Source: Mesosutterella faecium (GTDB lineage Bacteria > Pseudomonadota > Gammaproteobacteria > Burkholderiales > Burkholderiaceae_F). From it: a stretch of DNA of 64,000 nt. The notes beneath the pieces are model-generated. The model did not search any database, was not told the origin of the DNA, and saw only the letters and a program-made list of their open reading frames with translations. Below are positions 10,529 through 22,101 of this stretch, piece by piece (the first letter of the stretch is position 1; each line of letters starts with the position of its first letter). The stretch lies in contig NZ_JAKZJU020000001.1 of NCBI RefSeq assembly GCF_022809315.2, positions 310,001 through 374,000 on the forward strand, given 5' to 3'. Both the position numbers and the translations under genes were made by a program.

Positions 10529-11167
10529 ATGCAGACCGACCGCCGATGGATTCTGGGCCTCACCGGAGGGATCGCCTCGGGCAAGACGACCGTTTCGAAC
10601 TGGCTTGCCGCCGCGGGCTGCGCGGTGGCCGACGCTGACGAAGAATCGAGGGCCGTCACCGCCGCGGGCGGCGAAGCGATGCCGCAGCTCGAGCGCGAGT
10701 TCGGGCGGCGCTGCCTGCGGCCCGACGGCAGCCTCGACCGCCGGGCGATGCGCCGCATCGTCTTTTCCGACCCGGAGGCGCGCCGAAGGCTCGAGGCCGT
10801 GATCCATCCGCTCGTGCGCCGGCGGCTGATCGAGCGGCTCGCCGGCGGCGGCAGCGCCCCGTACTGCGTGCTCGTGGTGCCGCTGCTACCCTCCATCCTG
10901 GAGCTGCGGCCTCTGCTGAACCGCCTGCTTGTGGTGGACGTTCCCGAATCTCTGCAGGTCGAGCGCCTCATGCGGCGCAGCGGCCTCTCGCGCGGCGAAG
11001 CCCTCGCGATCCTTGCCGCGCAGTCGCGTCGCTGCGAGCGGCTCGAGGCGGCCGACGACGTGCTGGAGAACTGCGGCAGCGAGCCCGAGCTCTTCCGGGG
11101 GCTGGAGAGCCTGCACGAGCGCTACTGCGCCATGGCCCGGCGCTTCATGGAGAACTGTGCGGCATGA
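10529..11167 (+). CDS. coaE: Dephospho-CoA kinase
   Basis: The last step of coenzyme A synthesis: phosphorylates the 3' hydroxyl of dephospho-CoA. The 212-residue protein has its P-loop at residues 10-21 ([12 protein letters not shown]) and the CoaE-typical DADEESR motif shortly after. The open frame extends upstream to 10298 through the tRNA and terminator; the ATG at 10529, with GGAGG 12 bases before it, gives the family N-terminus. It overlaps yacG by four bases. zapD, which often lies between these two in Betaproteobacteria, is absent. Confidence 0.93.
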   Translation: MQTDRRWILGLTGGIASGKTTVSNWLAAAGCAVADADEESRAVTAAGGEAMPQLEREFGRRCLRPDGSLDRRAMRRIVFSDPEARRRLEAVIHPLVRRRLIERLAGGGSAPYCVLVVPLLPSILELRPLLNRLLVVDVPESLQVERLMRRSGLSRGEALAILAAQSRRCERLEAADDVLENCGSEPELFRGLESLHERYCAMARRFMENCAA

Positions 11168-11382
11168 CAGAAAGCAAGGAAAAAACTGAAACGTTCTCGG
11201 TCCGCTGCCCGATCTGCGGCAAAAAGGTCCCGTGGGGGCCGCAGAGCCCGTGGCGGCCCTTCTGCTCGGAGCGCTGCAGGCTCATCGACCTGGGCGAATG
11301 GGGCAGCGACGCCTACCGCATCGAGGGCCGGCCCGGAAGCGCGGACCTGCTCGACGAGGGCGACGCCAAAAAAGAGCCTTAA
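11164..11382 (+). CDS. yacG: DNA gyrase inhibitor / zinc-ribbon protein YacG
   Basis: A 72-residue protein with four zinc-binding cysteines, C15, C18, C34 and C38 (CPICGK and FCSERC), followed by the family motif LIDLGEW. E. coli YacG binds the GyrB C-terminus and inhibits gyrase. The start codon overlaps the coaE stop in an ATGA arrangement, so it is probably translated by coupling. Confidence 0.95.
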   Translation: MTESKEKTETFSVRCPICGKKVPWGPQSPWRPFCSERCRLIDLGEWGSDAYRIEGRPGSADLLDEGDAKKEP

Positions 11383-11388
11383 GAAGGC

Positions 11389-12159
11389 CTAAAACCGCCG
11401 CCACAGGCCGTGCCAGCCCTGCTCGAGGGCGGCCTCGAGCGCCTCCTGCGAGAAATCCGCGGAGGGCTTCAGGACGGGCAGCGCGCAGCCGGCGGGGCCC
11501 GCCTCGGGGCAGCGCTGCGCAAAAACGAAGTCCGTGCCGGACGGAGCCTCCCCGGGCTGTCCGCAGAGCGCGCCGCGGAAGGGCCCGCCCCGGCCGGAGA
11601 CGAGCAGGGCGCCGGCGGGAAGAAAGCCGCGCGCGAGGCGAGGCGAGGCCCCGCCCTCCGGAAGGAAAAGCAGCCGCGCGCCCGCTTCGAGCGCCCTGCG
11701 CGCCCTCCCGGCCAGGTTCCCGCCGCCTTCAAGCAGCGCCGCCCTCAAGGGCAGCCCCGCCCACCCCGCGATCACGTCATCCATGGGCAGCAGCTTCCCG
11801 CCGGGCAGCCGCCCCCGCTCGTAAAAGCCGAAGCGCTGCCCCTCCAGCCCCCGCGGCTCCCCGCGCCAGCGCCAGCAGCGCCGGAAATGAAGCCGCACGA
11901 GCGCGTGCGGGTAGTCCACCATCCGCACGAACCAGGGGTAGGAGCGCAGGACCTCGATCCCAAGCTCTTCCTCGAGCTCGCGCCTGAGGGCGCTGCCGGG
12001 ATCCTCGCCCGGCTCGAGCTTGCCGCCGGGAAACTCCCAGAATCCGGCGCAGGGCTTGCCCTCGGGCCTCGAGCCCATCAGGACCCGCCCGCAGCCGTCC
12101 ATCAGAACCCCCACCGCGACATCCACCGGCTCGCGGCCGCCGAAGCCCGCGCCGCTCAC
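11389..12159 (-). CDS. mutT: MutT-type Nudix hydrolase with C-terminal extension
   Basis: Likely cleanses the nucleotide pool of 8-oxo-dGTP. Residues about 10-140 form the Nudix domain; the box GGKLEPGEDPGSALRREL continuing with EEELGI fits GX5EX7REUXEEXGU. Residues about 145-256 form an Ala/Gly-rich extension. In Betaproteobacteria this MutT carries a ThiE-like (thiamine phosphate synthase) second domain, and the extension looks like a degenerate form of it; this is inference. I chose GTG at 12159 because it overlaps the upstream stop as GTGA; an open reading continues to 12375 without Nudix homology. Confidence 0.85.
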   Translation of the reverse strand: MSGAGFGGREPVDVAVGVLMDGCGRVLMGSRPEGKPCAGFWEFPGGKLEPGEDPGSALRRELEEELGIEVLRSYPWFVRMVDYPHALVRLHFRRCWRWRGEPRGLEGQRFGFYERGRLPGGKLLPMDDVIAGWAGLPLRAALLEGGGNLAGRARRALEAGARLLFLPEGGASPRLARGFLPAGALLVSGRGGPFRGALCGQPGEAPSGTDFVFAQRCPEAGPAGCALPVLKPSADFSQEALEAALEQGWHGLWRRF

Positions 12160-13046
12160 GGCAGGGGCCTGCCCCGGGCGACGCAGGAGGCCGCGGCTCG
12201 GGCGAACTGCTGGGCGACGCGGCCCGAGCGGGAGCCCCGGCCCAGCGCGAACTGCAGGGCCGAGACGCGCATCTCCGGGGAGGCCGCCTGCTGCTCGGGC
12301 ACGCCCAGCTCGCGCAGCCACAGCCCGACGATGTCGAGGTACTCGTCCTGCGAGAAGGGATAGAAGGACAGCCACAGCCCGAAGCGCTCGGACAGCGACA
12401 GCTGCTCCTCGATCGTCTCGGCGGGATGCAGCAGCCCGTCCGCGTCGAGGCTCGAGTCGAGGTTGTCGGCGGCGCGCTCGGGCATCAGGTGCCGGCGGTT
12501 CGAGGTCGCGTAGACGAGCGTGTTGCCGCTGCCGCCCGCGATGGAGCCGTCGAGCGCGGCCTTGAGCGCCCTGTAGCCGCCCTCGCCCTGCTCGAAAGTG
12601 AGGTCGTCGCAGAAAAGGATGAAGCGCTCCGGGCGCCCGGCCACGACCTTCACGATGTCGGGCAGGTCGGTGAGGAAGTCGCGGCTCACCTCGATCAGCC
12701 GCAGCCCCTCCGCGCGGTAGGCCATGAGGCAGGCGCGGATGAGCGAGCTCTTGCCCGAGCCGCGCGCCCCCGTCAGGAGCACGTTGTTCGCGGGCAGCCC
12801 CCGCACGAAGCTCTCCGTGTTGCTGAAGAGCAGCTCCTTCTGGCGCTGCACGTGCAGCAGCTCCCCGCCGCTGATCAGGGCCGGGCAGAGCACGGCCTCG
12901 AGCCGCCCCGCGGTCATCCCGAGATAAGGGCGGCGCTCCCAGCGGAAGGCGCTCTGCGACCAGTCGACGTCGCCCGGATCAGGCGGCAGCAGCGCCTCCA
13001 GCCGGCCGATGAGCCGCGACAGTTTCTTTTCCAGTTCTCCGTTCAT
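12156..13046 (-). CDS. DUF815-type AAA+ ATPase
   Basis: A 296-residue P-loop ATPase of the DUF815 family. Walker A is GARGSGKS at 93-100, Walker B FILFCDDLTFE at about 141-151, and ATSNRRHLMPE follows as the sensor region, the signature of this family. Members lie between secA and mutT in many Betaproteobacteria; the cellular task is unknown. Both ends overlap neighbours by four bases (ATGA with the upstream gene, GTGA with mutT), so the three genes are probably translated together. Confidence 0.88.
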   Translation of the reverse strand: MNGELEKKLSRLIGRLEALLPPDPGDVDWSQSAFRWERRPYLGMTAGRLEAVLCPALISGGELLHVQRQKELLFSNTESFVRGLPANNVLLTGARGSGKSSLIRACLMAYRAEGLRLIEVSRDFLTDLPDIVKVVAGRPERFILFCDDLTFEQGEGGYRALKAALDGSIAGGSGNTLVYATSNRRHLMPERAADNLDSSLDADGLLHPAETIEEQLSLSERFGLWLSFYPFSQDEYLDIVGLWLRELGVPEQQAASPEMRVSALQFALGRGSRSGRVAQQFARAAASCVARGRPLP

Positions 13047-13693
13047 GAGGCTTGCCCTCCTTTTCCCGTTTCTTCAAGGCCCGCGAGGGCGGCGTCGGCC
13101 GTCGACAGCACAAGGGCCCTCAGGCTCTCAAAGGGGGTGCTGCCCGCGCAGCGCCTCCCGGCGCCGGGCTTTCCGGTAGCCAGGGCAAAGGCAAACCGCA
13201 CCTCCCCGAACGCTTCGCGAAGGTCCCCGGCGATCCGCTCGAGCTCGTCCGTCCCCAGCCCCGCGTCGGTCGCCGCCGCGACCGCCCTCCCCCGGTCCAG
13301 GCGGAAGGCGAAGGCGTTCACGACCACGGGCGAAAACTCCACAAAGCAGCGGCGCGACTCTCCCCGCCCCGCCAGAGCGCCGGCTCCAGCGGCCTCGAGC
13401 GCCCCGAGCCCCGAGCGCTCCGCGTCTTCCCGCCAGCCGGAGGCGCCCGCCTCCGGGCGCGGGCCCGTGCCCGCGTATAGCGCCAGGGTGTGCTTCTTCG
13501 GCTCCGGACGCCCCGGCCGCTCCCAGGCGAGCACCCGGAGGGCGCGCACGCGGGCCTGCGGGGCAAGCAGCCCGCAGTCCCGCGAGGCGGACCAGCCGGC
13601 CCGCCCCCGCGGGAACTGAAGCCTGAAGCCGCCCGCCCGGCCCGAGGCCGTCAGGCCCCGAATCGCGTTGAGATCCGCCCACTGCTGTGCCAT
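13043..13693 (-). CDS. Protein of unknown function in the argJ position
   Basis: A 216-residue protein that I do not recognise. It is rich in Ala, Gly and Arg, with no signal peptide, membrane helix or cysteine cluster. The most structured-looking parts are RRCFVEFSPVVVNAFAFRL and, after an ELERIAGDLREAF helix, EVRFAFALATGKPG, which could be two beta-rich halves of one domain. The frame is supported by its ATGA overlap with the ATPase gene and by GGAG nine bases before the ATG at 13693; two starts further up exist. In many Burkholderiales argJ occupies this place. This does not resemble ArgJ. Confidence 0.6.
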   Translation of the reverse strand: MAQQWADLNAIRGLTASGRAGGFRLQFPRGRAGWSASRDCGLLAPQARVRALRVLAWERPGRPEPKKHTLALYAGTGPRPEAGASGWREDAERSGLGALEAAGAGALAGRGESRRCFVEFSPVVVNAFAFRLDRGRAVAAATDAGLGTDELERIAGDLREAFGEVRFAFALATGKPGAGRRCAGSTPFESLRALVLSTADAALAGLEETGKGGQAS

Positions 13694-13811
13694 GTCTGCC
13701 CGCTCCATCGATAAAAACAAAGCCCGGCCGGCCTCCGGATTCCGAAAGGCTCCTGCCGGGCGCCGCCCTGGGGGCCGGGGCGGCCTGCGGCCGCTCCGCT
13801 CCCTGCGCTTT

Positions 13812-16562
<2,751 letters not shown>

Positions 16563-16859
16563 ATCATCCCTTGCGCCTGCGGCGCCGGCCCTCTGCCTTC
16601 CCCGCCTGATGCGCGCGGGAAGGGGGGCAGCGCAGGCGTGAAGCCATACACTGGAAACCGTTCAAGTCCGGGAGCGCGCACCGCCCCCGAGCTTAAAAGA
16701 AAACAAGAATAGGGGATTATCGCACAGTCGGACAGACGGGCGTGCGCCCCGGCAGGGGAAAAGAACCCCGCCCTGCCCTATACTTGCCGCTGAGGGAAGG
16801 GCTGGGCCGCCCCTTTCCGCACGCGCACCGGCGGCCCGCAGGAGCAAAGCCAGAACATC
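16563..16859. promoter_or_regulatory. Divergent promoter region of secA and the dciA-like gene
   Basis: A 297-base spacer. For secA, the minus strand has TGCGATAAT, an extended -10 form, near 16716, without a clear -35. For the plus-strand gene TATACT at 16779-16784 is a possible -10. I see no small gene here; an in-frame extension of minus-strand reading near 16469-16681 is non-coding in character. Confidence 0.35.
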
Positions 16860-17342
16860 ATGACTGCCGCACCCAAAGGCGGACCGGCGCTGCGCCGCCC
16901 GTTCCGCTACCTCAGCGCAAGCCGGGGCCTCGGCTCGAGGCTGCGCGCCGCGCAGGAAGTCTCCCGGGTCGTGGAGGAGGCCTGCGCCGGGCGGCGCCTG
17001 CGCGTCCGTTTTTCCGGCCCGGGCCAGGCCGTGCTCCTCGAGGGCGGGGCGCTGCGGCTGGTCGTGCGCACCCCCTCCGAGGCCTACCAGATCCGCAACG
17101 TCATGCCCACCATCCGCGCCGCGCTCGAGCGCGCCTTCGGCGGGGCCGTCCGCTCGGTCTCGGTATCGGTGAACCCCGCGCTGCACGACCCCCTGCCCTC
17201 GGGCGGCGACGCCCCGCAGGGCGAGCCCCGGCTCCCCAGCCCGAAGGCGGCCAGAGAGGCTCTTGAAAAAGCAAAGCGGCTTCCCGAAGGAAGCCGCATC
17301 CGCGAGTCGCTCGAAAACCTGGCCCGCTCGCTCGAAGACTGA
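16860..17342 (+). CDS. DUF721 / DciA-like protein
   Basis: A 160-residue protein of the DUF721 family, which includes DciA, the loader of the replicative helicase in bacteria lacking DnaC. The family core covers about residues 20-110 (SRVVEEACAGRRLRVRF, ALRLVVRTPSEAYQIRNVMP). The C-terminal third is charged and helical. The position between lpxC and secA is typical for Betaproteobacteria. Whether this short, divergent form loads DnaB is not known. It converges with lpxC, 16 bases apart. Confidence 0.75.
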   Translation: MTAAPKGGPALRRPFRYLSASRGLGSRLRAAQEVSRVVEEACAGRRLRVRFSGPGQAVLLEGGALRLVVRTPSEAYQIRNVMPTIRAALERAFGGAVRSVSVSVNPALHDPLPSGGDAPQGEPRLPSPKAAREALEKAKRLPEGSRIRESLENLARSLED

Positions 17343-17358
17343 GGCGCGCCCGCCTCTT

Positions 17359-18276
17359 TCAGGCGAGGGCGCCGGAGGGCTTGAAGACAAAGTCGACGGG
17401 GGCCTTCTGCGCCTCCTCGAAAGTGACGAGCTCCCAGGCCCCCTGTTCGGCCAGCAGCGCCCGCAGCAGCCGGTTGTTGAGCGCGTGCCCCGACTTGTGG
17501 GCCGTGTACGCGGCCAGCAGCGGATGCCCCAGCACGTAGAGGTCGCCCATCGCGTCGAGGATCTTGTGCTTCACGAATTCGTCGCGGCTGCGCAGCCCGC
17601 CGCTGTTGAGCACCCGGTAGTCGTCCATCACGACGGCGTTCTCGAGCGTGCCGCCCTGGGCGAGGCCCATCGAGCGCAGGAACTCCACGTCGTTCACGAA
17701 CCCGAAGGTGCGGGCCCGGGAGACGTCCTTCACATAGGAATCCTTCGAGAAGTCCACCCGGGCGCGCTGAATCGTCGCGTCGATGGCGGGGTGGTGGAAG
17801 CTGATCGAAAAGTCGAGCGTGAAGCCGAAATGCGGCTCGAGCCTCGCGCTCTTGTCGCCGTCCTTCACCTCGACCGCCTTCAGCACGCGCACGAAGCGCT
17901 TCGGCGCATTCTGCTCGACGATGCCGGCGGCATGGATCAGAAAAACGAAACTCGCCGCGGAGCCGTCCATCACCGGGATCTCCGGGGCGTCGACCTCCAC
18001 CAGGCAGTTGTCGATCCCCAGGCCGTTGAAGGCGCTCATCAGGTGCTCGATCGTGCTCACCCGGGCGCTGCCCACGTTGACGGTGGTCGCCAGCCTGGTG
18101 TCGTTCACGTTCTCAGGCCGGGCGGGGATGTCCGGCGCGCCCTTCAGATCCGTTCTCCGGAAAACGATGCCCGCGTTCTCGGGGGCCGGACGGAAAACCA
18201 TGCGGATGCGGCGCCCGCTGTGCAGTCCGATCCCCACCGTCGAGACCGGCTCCTTTAGCGTTCTCTGCTTAAGCAT
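17359..18276 (-). CDS. lpxC: UDP-3-O-acyl-N-acetylglucosamine deacetylase LpxC
   Basis: The committed step of lipid A synthesis. The 305-residue zinc amidase keeps the ligands H78 (IEHLMSAF), H237 and D241 (HKILDAMGD), and the catalytic H264 (HKSGH), each one position off the E. coli numbers. Two related alpha/beta domains are present. It lies just downstream of ftsZ, as usual. In the 113-base gap to ftsZ, CCGCTAAAATAGCGG on the minus strand contains a TAAAAT -10 candidate inside a small hairpin. Confidence 0.98.
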   Translation of the reverse strand: MLKQRTLKEPVSTVGIGLHSGRRIRMVFRPAPENAGIVFRRTDLKGAPDIPARPENVNDTRLATTVNVGSARVSTIEHLMSAFNGLGIDNCLVEVDAPEIPVMDGSAASFVFLIHAAGIVEQNAPKRFVRVLKAVEVKDGDKSARLEPHFGFTLDFSISFHHPAIDATIQRARVDFSKDSYVKDVSRARTFGFVNDVEFLRSMGLAQGGTLENAVVMDDYRVLNSGGLRSRDEFVKHKILDAMGDLYVLGHPLLAAYTAHKSGHALNNRLLRALLAEQGAWELVTFEEAQKAPVDFVFKPSGALA

Positions 18277-18389
18277 TTTTTAGCTGTGTTTCAAGGCCGG
18301 CGCCTCAAGGCCCTTCAAAGGCCGAAGACCTCGGCGCCCCGGGCGCCGGCGAAAAATTCTGGATCCGCTATTTTAGCGGAATCGCCGCC

Positions 18390-19817
18390 TCAGTGATGCG
18401 GCTTGTTGCGGCTGAAGGCGGGCGTTTCCATGCTCCTGAGCATTTCCTCGCTGAAAAAGCCCTGGCTCCAGACATTCACTTCAAGGGGCTTGCCCTCCGG
18501 GCGGGCGCCCGGTTCGGCCGCCGCGCTCTCGGCGGGCTTTTCGGGCCTGGGCTTGGCCTTGGGCTCGGGCTGCGCGCTCTCCGCCTTCGGAGACTCCCAG
18601 GCAAAGCCGGGGGCCGCCGCGGCGGCGGGAGCGCCGCCCGCCGGGGACGGCGCGGGGGCCGCGCGGTGCGGCTGCTCGGGCTCCGTCGGATCCTTGAAGG
18701 CAGGAATCGGCTCGGGCTTCGGGGCCTCGGCCGGAGCGGCCTGGGCGGGCGCCTTTTCGGCGGAGCCGGCCGCCGGCGCGGCCTGAGAGGCCGCCGAGGG
18801 AGCGGAGAAAATCGACGACCAGTCGGGGCGAGCGCCCTGCTTCTGCGCGTCGGCTCCCGACAGCGGGCTGTCCATGCCGGTGGCCACCACCGTCACCCTC
18901 AGGTTGTCGCCCATCGAATCGTCGCGGGCCGAGCCGAAAATCACGTTCGCGCCGGGCGAGACGAAATTGTTCAGGATCTTCATCACCTTGCGCGGCTCGG
19001 AGAGCTTGAGCGAGTTGCTCGCCGTCACGTAAACCAGAAGCCCGCGGGCCCCGTGCAGGTCGGTGCCCTCGAGCAGCGGCGAGGACACGGCCTGCGTGGC
19101 CGCCTTCTCGGCGCGGTCCGGCCCGGAGGCGGTGGCCGATCCCATGAGGGCCGTGCCGTGCTCGCGCATCACGGTGGACAAATCGTTGAAGTCGACGTTG
19201 ATCAGGCCCGGCGTGTGGATGATCTCCGCAATGCCGTTGCAGGCCTTGTAGAGCACCTCGTTCGCGGCATTGAAGCAGTCCTCCATGGTCGCGTCCTCGC
19301 CGAACTCGTCCTCGAGCTTGTCGTTGAGGATCACGATGAGCGAGTCCACGTACTTCTTCAGGTTCTCGATGCCCTTTTCGGCGCGCGTCATGCGCGGCGT
19401 GCCCTCGTAGGAGAAGGGCTTGGTCACCACGCCGACGGTGAGGATGCCCTCCTCCTTGGCGATCTTGGCGATGACGGGGGCCGCGCCCGTGCCGGTGCCG
19501 CCGCCCATGCCCGCCGTGATGAAGAGCAGGTGCGCGCCGGAGACGGCGTCGCGGATCCGCTCGGCGGAATCCACCGCGGCCTTCGCTCCGACCTCGGGGT
19601 TCGCTCCGGCGCCCAGGCCGCTCTCGCCAAGCTGCAGCAGGACGTGGGCCTTGTTCATCGCAAGCGCCTGGTGGTCGGTATTGGCGGCGATGAACTCGAT
19701 GCCGTCGGCGCCCTGATCCACCATATACTGGACGGCGTTGCCGCCGCCCCCGCCCACGCCGATCACCTTGATCACCGTGTTGCGCGGGTCTTTGTCCAGC
19801 ATTTCGAAACTACTCAT
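18390..19817 (-). CDS. ftsZ: Cell division protein FtsZ
   Basis: The tubulin-like GTPase that forms the Z ring. The tubulin signature GGGTGTG is at 105-111, preceded by the GVGGGGGNAV loop. The GTPase core ends near residue 320 and is followed by a long Pro/Ala/Glu-rich disordered linker of about 140 residues. The C-terminal tail (METPAFSRNKPHH) keeps PAF and one R of the FtsA/ZipA-binding peptide but is less conserved than DIPAFLRK-type tails. At 475 residues it is longer than E. coli FtsZ (383), mostly because of the linker. Confidence 0.98.
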   Translation of the reverse strand: MSSFEMLDKDPRNTVIKVIGVGGGGGNAVQYMVDQGADGIEFIAANTDHQALAMNKAHVLLQLGESGLGAGANPEVGAKAAVDSAERIRDAVSGAHLLFITAGMGGGTGTGAAPVIAKIAKEEGILTVGVVTKPFSYEGTPRMTRAEKGIENLKKYVDSLIVILNDKLEDEFGEDATMEDCFNAANEVLYKACNGIAEIIHTPGLINVDFNDLSTVMREHGTALMGSATASGPDRAEKAATQAVSSPLLEGTDLHGARGLLVYVTASNSLKLSEPRKVMKILNNFVSPGANVIFGSARDDSMGDNLRVTVVATGMDSPLSGADAQKQGARPDWSSIFSAPSAASQAAPAAGSAEKAPAQAAPAEAPKPEPIPAFKDPTEPEQPHRAAPAPSPAGGAPAAAAAPGFAWESPKAESAQPEPKAKPRPEKPAESAAAEPGARPEGKPLEVNVWSQGFFSEEMLRSMETPAFSRNKPHH

Positions 19818-19961
19818 TGCACATCTCCGTGACGCAGCCCTGACTGCTCGCCTTTAAGCCCTCCGTCGCGGAGAGCGTGAATTTGGAACATTATCTACGA
19901 TTTTGGTGTGTTCAGCTCAATTTTCGCAGGATCGGCGCGCCCGCCTCAGGGGCGGGGCAAA

Positions 19962-21209
19962 TCAGTAATTGCCGATGAACCAGCGCTTGATCGTCTCCCA
20001 GGTGCCCCGGCCCATGTGCATTTTTCCGCTGTCCATCGCCTTGCGGTGCAGCATGGCGTCCCGGGCCGCCTCCCTGAGCAGCCCCACCGCCGTCGACCAG
20101 GCCGGGGAGCTGCCCGTGCCGCCGATCGTCTGCCCGATGTCCGGCGAGCCGATCCGGCAGTGCTGCTCGAAGACGCTGCGGGCGAGCTTGAGGAAGCCCT
20201 CGGTCTGGCTCACGCCTCCGGTGAACACGACGCCGGCGGGAATGCGCTGGTCGAGCCCCGTCCACTTGAGCATCTCGCGCACGATCTTCAGGATTTCGCG
20301 CAGCCTCGCCTCGATCACCTCGGCGAGCTCCTGCTGCGCGATCACGCGCGCCTCGCCCACCGGGGTGTCGGCGTGCAGCAGCTCCGCGGGGTTGATGACG
20401 TCGCAGGCCCTGTAGCGGCTCGCGTCCGCCCCGCCGAAGCGCAGCTTCACGAGCTCGGCCGCCTTCTCGTCGAGCTGGTAGAGCGCGGCGATGTCCTTCG
20501 TGACGGCGCTGCCGCCCAGGGGGACGATCGCCGTGAACCAGACGACGTTGCGGATGTAGACGGTCACGTCGACCGTGCCGCCGCCGAAATCGATCAGGCA
20601 GACCCCCAGATCGCGCTCCGAGGGCGTGAGAACCGCCCAGGCCGAGGCCCACACGGGCACGGTCCAGTGCGCCACCTCGACGCCGCTGCGGCGCACGCAG
20701 CGCAGCAGGTTGGTCGCCGTCGTGGGCGAGCCGCAGGCCACGTGTATCGACGCCTCGAGCCGGTTTCCCGTCATGCCCATGGGCTTGAGGATGCCGCCCT
20801 CGCCGTCGACCGCGAACTCCTGGATCAGGATCTTGAGCACCTGCTCGCCGCTCTTGAGCTTGACCTCCTTCGCGTTGGCCACGGCCGCGTCCACGTCGGA
20901 CTGGCCGATCTCGGGCCCGCGCACGGGCGTGGCGCCCACGTTGTTCACGAATCTGAGCCGGTAGTCCTCGCAGGCCGTGTACACGTCGGTGATGTGCAGC
21001 CCCGAGGTTCTCTCAGCCTCGTCAATGGCCGCGCGGATCGAGCCCACGGCCGCCCCGATGTCCACCACGACGCCGCTGCGCACGCCCTCGGAGCGCGTGG
21101 AGCCGAGGCCGCAGATCTTCACCGCGCCCTCGCTGTTCGGTTCTGCGACGATCACCGCGACCTTGCTGGTGCCGACGTCGAGCGCCGCCAGTAAATTGCT
21201 TTTGTCCAT
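19962..21209 (-). CDS. ftsA: Cell division protein FtsA
   Basis: An actin-like ATPase that anchors FtsZ to the membrane and recruits later division proteins; 415 residues. The phosphate-1 motif ALDVGTSKVAVIVAE is at 9-23, phosphate-2 is CLIDFGGGTVDVTVY, and the adenosine motif VVFTGGVSQTEGF lies near 325. The C-terminal amphipathic helix (WETIKRWFIGNY) is present. The ftsQ-ftsA-ftsZ order is preserved; a 144-base gap before ftsZ may hold an internal promoter. Confidence 0.97.
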   Translation of the reverse strand: MDKSNLLAALDVGTSKVAVIVAEPNSEGAVKICGLGSTRSEGVRSGVVVDIGAAVGSIRAAIDEAERTSGLHITDVYTACEDYRLRFVNNVGATPVRGPEIGQSDVDAAVANAKEVKLKSGEQVLKILIQEFAVDGEGGILKPMGMTGNRLEASIHVACGSPTTATNLLRCVRRSGVEVAHWTVPVWASAWAVLTPSERDLGVCLIDFGGGTVDVTVYIRNVVWFTAIVPLGGSAVTKDIAALYQLDEKAAELVKLRFGGADASRYRACDVINPAELLHADTPVGEARVIAQQELAEVIEARLREILKIVREMLKWTGLDQRIPAGVVFTGGVSQTEGFLKLARSVFEQHCRIGSPDIGQTIGGTGSSPAWSTAVGLLREAARDAMLHRKAMDSGKMHMGRGTWETIKRWFIGNY

Positions 21210-21215
21210 ATCGTC

Positions 21216-22055
21216 CTACACCGCCGGGCCATCCGCTTTCCCGGCGTCCTTCGGCTGCGCGGCCTGGGCCTCCGCGGCGGCCTGCTTCTGTTCATGGGCC
21301 GCGATCTTCGCGGGGTCCGGCATCGTGGCCGCGAATGCGTTCACATAGCGCGCGTCAATCTGCGCGGGCGGCCCTCCCATCATGCGGGCGACCTCGCCGT
21401 AGTGGGCGACCACCAGGGCAAAGCGGCTGCCCGCGCTGCTGTCGTGAGTCTCGCGCCCGAGGATAATCCGCGTTTCGGGGACGCTGCCGCCCTCGATCTT
21501 CATCGACCAGGCCCCCCGGTCGGTCACGGAAAGCTCCTCGACGTCCGCGCCGAGCCGCCGCGCCAGGGGCTCGAGCACGCCGAACATCTCCACCACCTGC
21601 GGGGCCATCGGGTCAGGCCCGGAGAACCGGGGCAGCTTCTGCGCCTCCGAGGCCTTCACCTCCTTCGGCGCGAAGATCTCCCCGCGGTCCGACAGCAGCC
21701 GGGTGCCCCCCCAGAGGGCCGCCGCGCGCCGGCGCACGATCGTGACGCGGAGCGCATCGGGCCAGACCCGCTCGACGCTCGCCCGCGACACCCAGGGCAC
21801 CGCCTCGGCCACCCCGCGCAGCGCGTCGATGTCGGCGGTGAAGTAGTTCCCGCGCAGGCTCTCCCAGAGCGACTTCTCGAGCGCCGGGCAGTCGATGAAG
21901 TCCGTCTCCCCGGCGATCTCTATCGTGCGGATGCTGAAATACGGCCGGTGCACCGCGTAGTCGCCCGCCAGCCAGGCGAGCGCCGCCAGGCACAGCATCA
22001 TCACGATGCCCGCGCCCCTGCGGATCCGCCGCTTCGCCCCCGTGTTCTCCTGCAT
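21216..22055 (-). CDS. ftsQ: Cell division protein FtsQ
   Basis: A 279-residue bitopic membrane protein of the divisome. It has a short basic cytoplasmic N-terminus (TGAKRRIRRG), one transmembrane helix (about 17-33), then the POTRA domain (FSIRTIEIAGETDFID) and the beta domain reached through SRASVERVWPDALRVTI. The C-terminal tail is Ala/Gln-rich. It stands between ddl and ftsA, its conserved place. Confidence 0.93.
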   Translation of the reverse strand: MQENTGAKRRIRRGAGIVMMLCLAALAWLAGDYAVHRPYFSIRTIEIAGETDFIDCPALEKSLWESLRGNYFTADIDALRGVAEAVPWVSRASVERVWPDALRVTIVRRRAAALWGGTRLLSDRGEIFAPKEVKASEAQKLPRFSGPDPMAPQVVEMFGVLEPLARRLGADVEELSVTDRGAWSMKIEGGSVPETRIILGRETHDSSAGSRFALVVAHYGEVARMMGGPPAQIDARYVNAFAATMPDPAKIAAHEQKQAAAEAQAAQPKDAGKADGPAV

Positions 22056-22101
22056 GGCTGTCGTGTCCCCGTCCCCCGGCCTTGAAAAGGCGCCTGCGGC
22101 C

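Noticed and set aside
17276..17297. Nine-base hairpin with CGAA loop near the end of the dciA-like gene as a terminator
   Set aside because: It lies inside the coding sequence, 45 bases before the stop, and has no T run.
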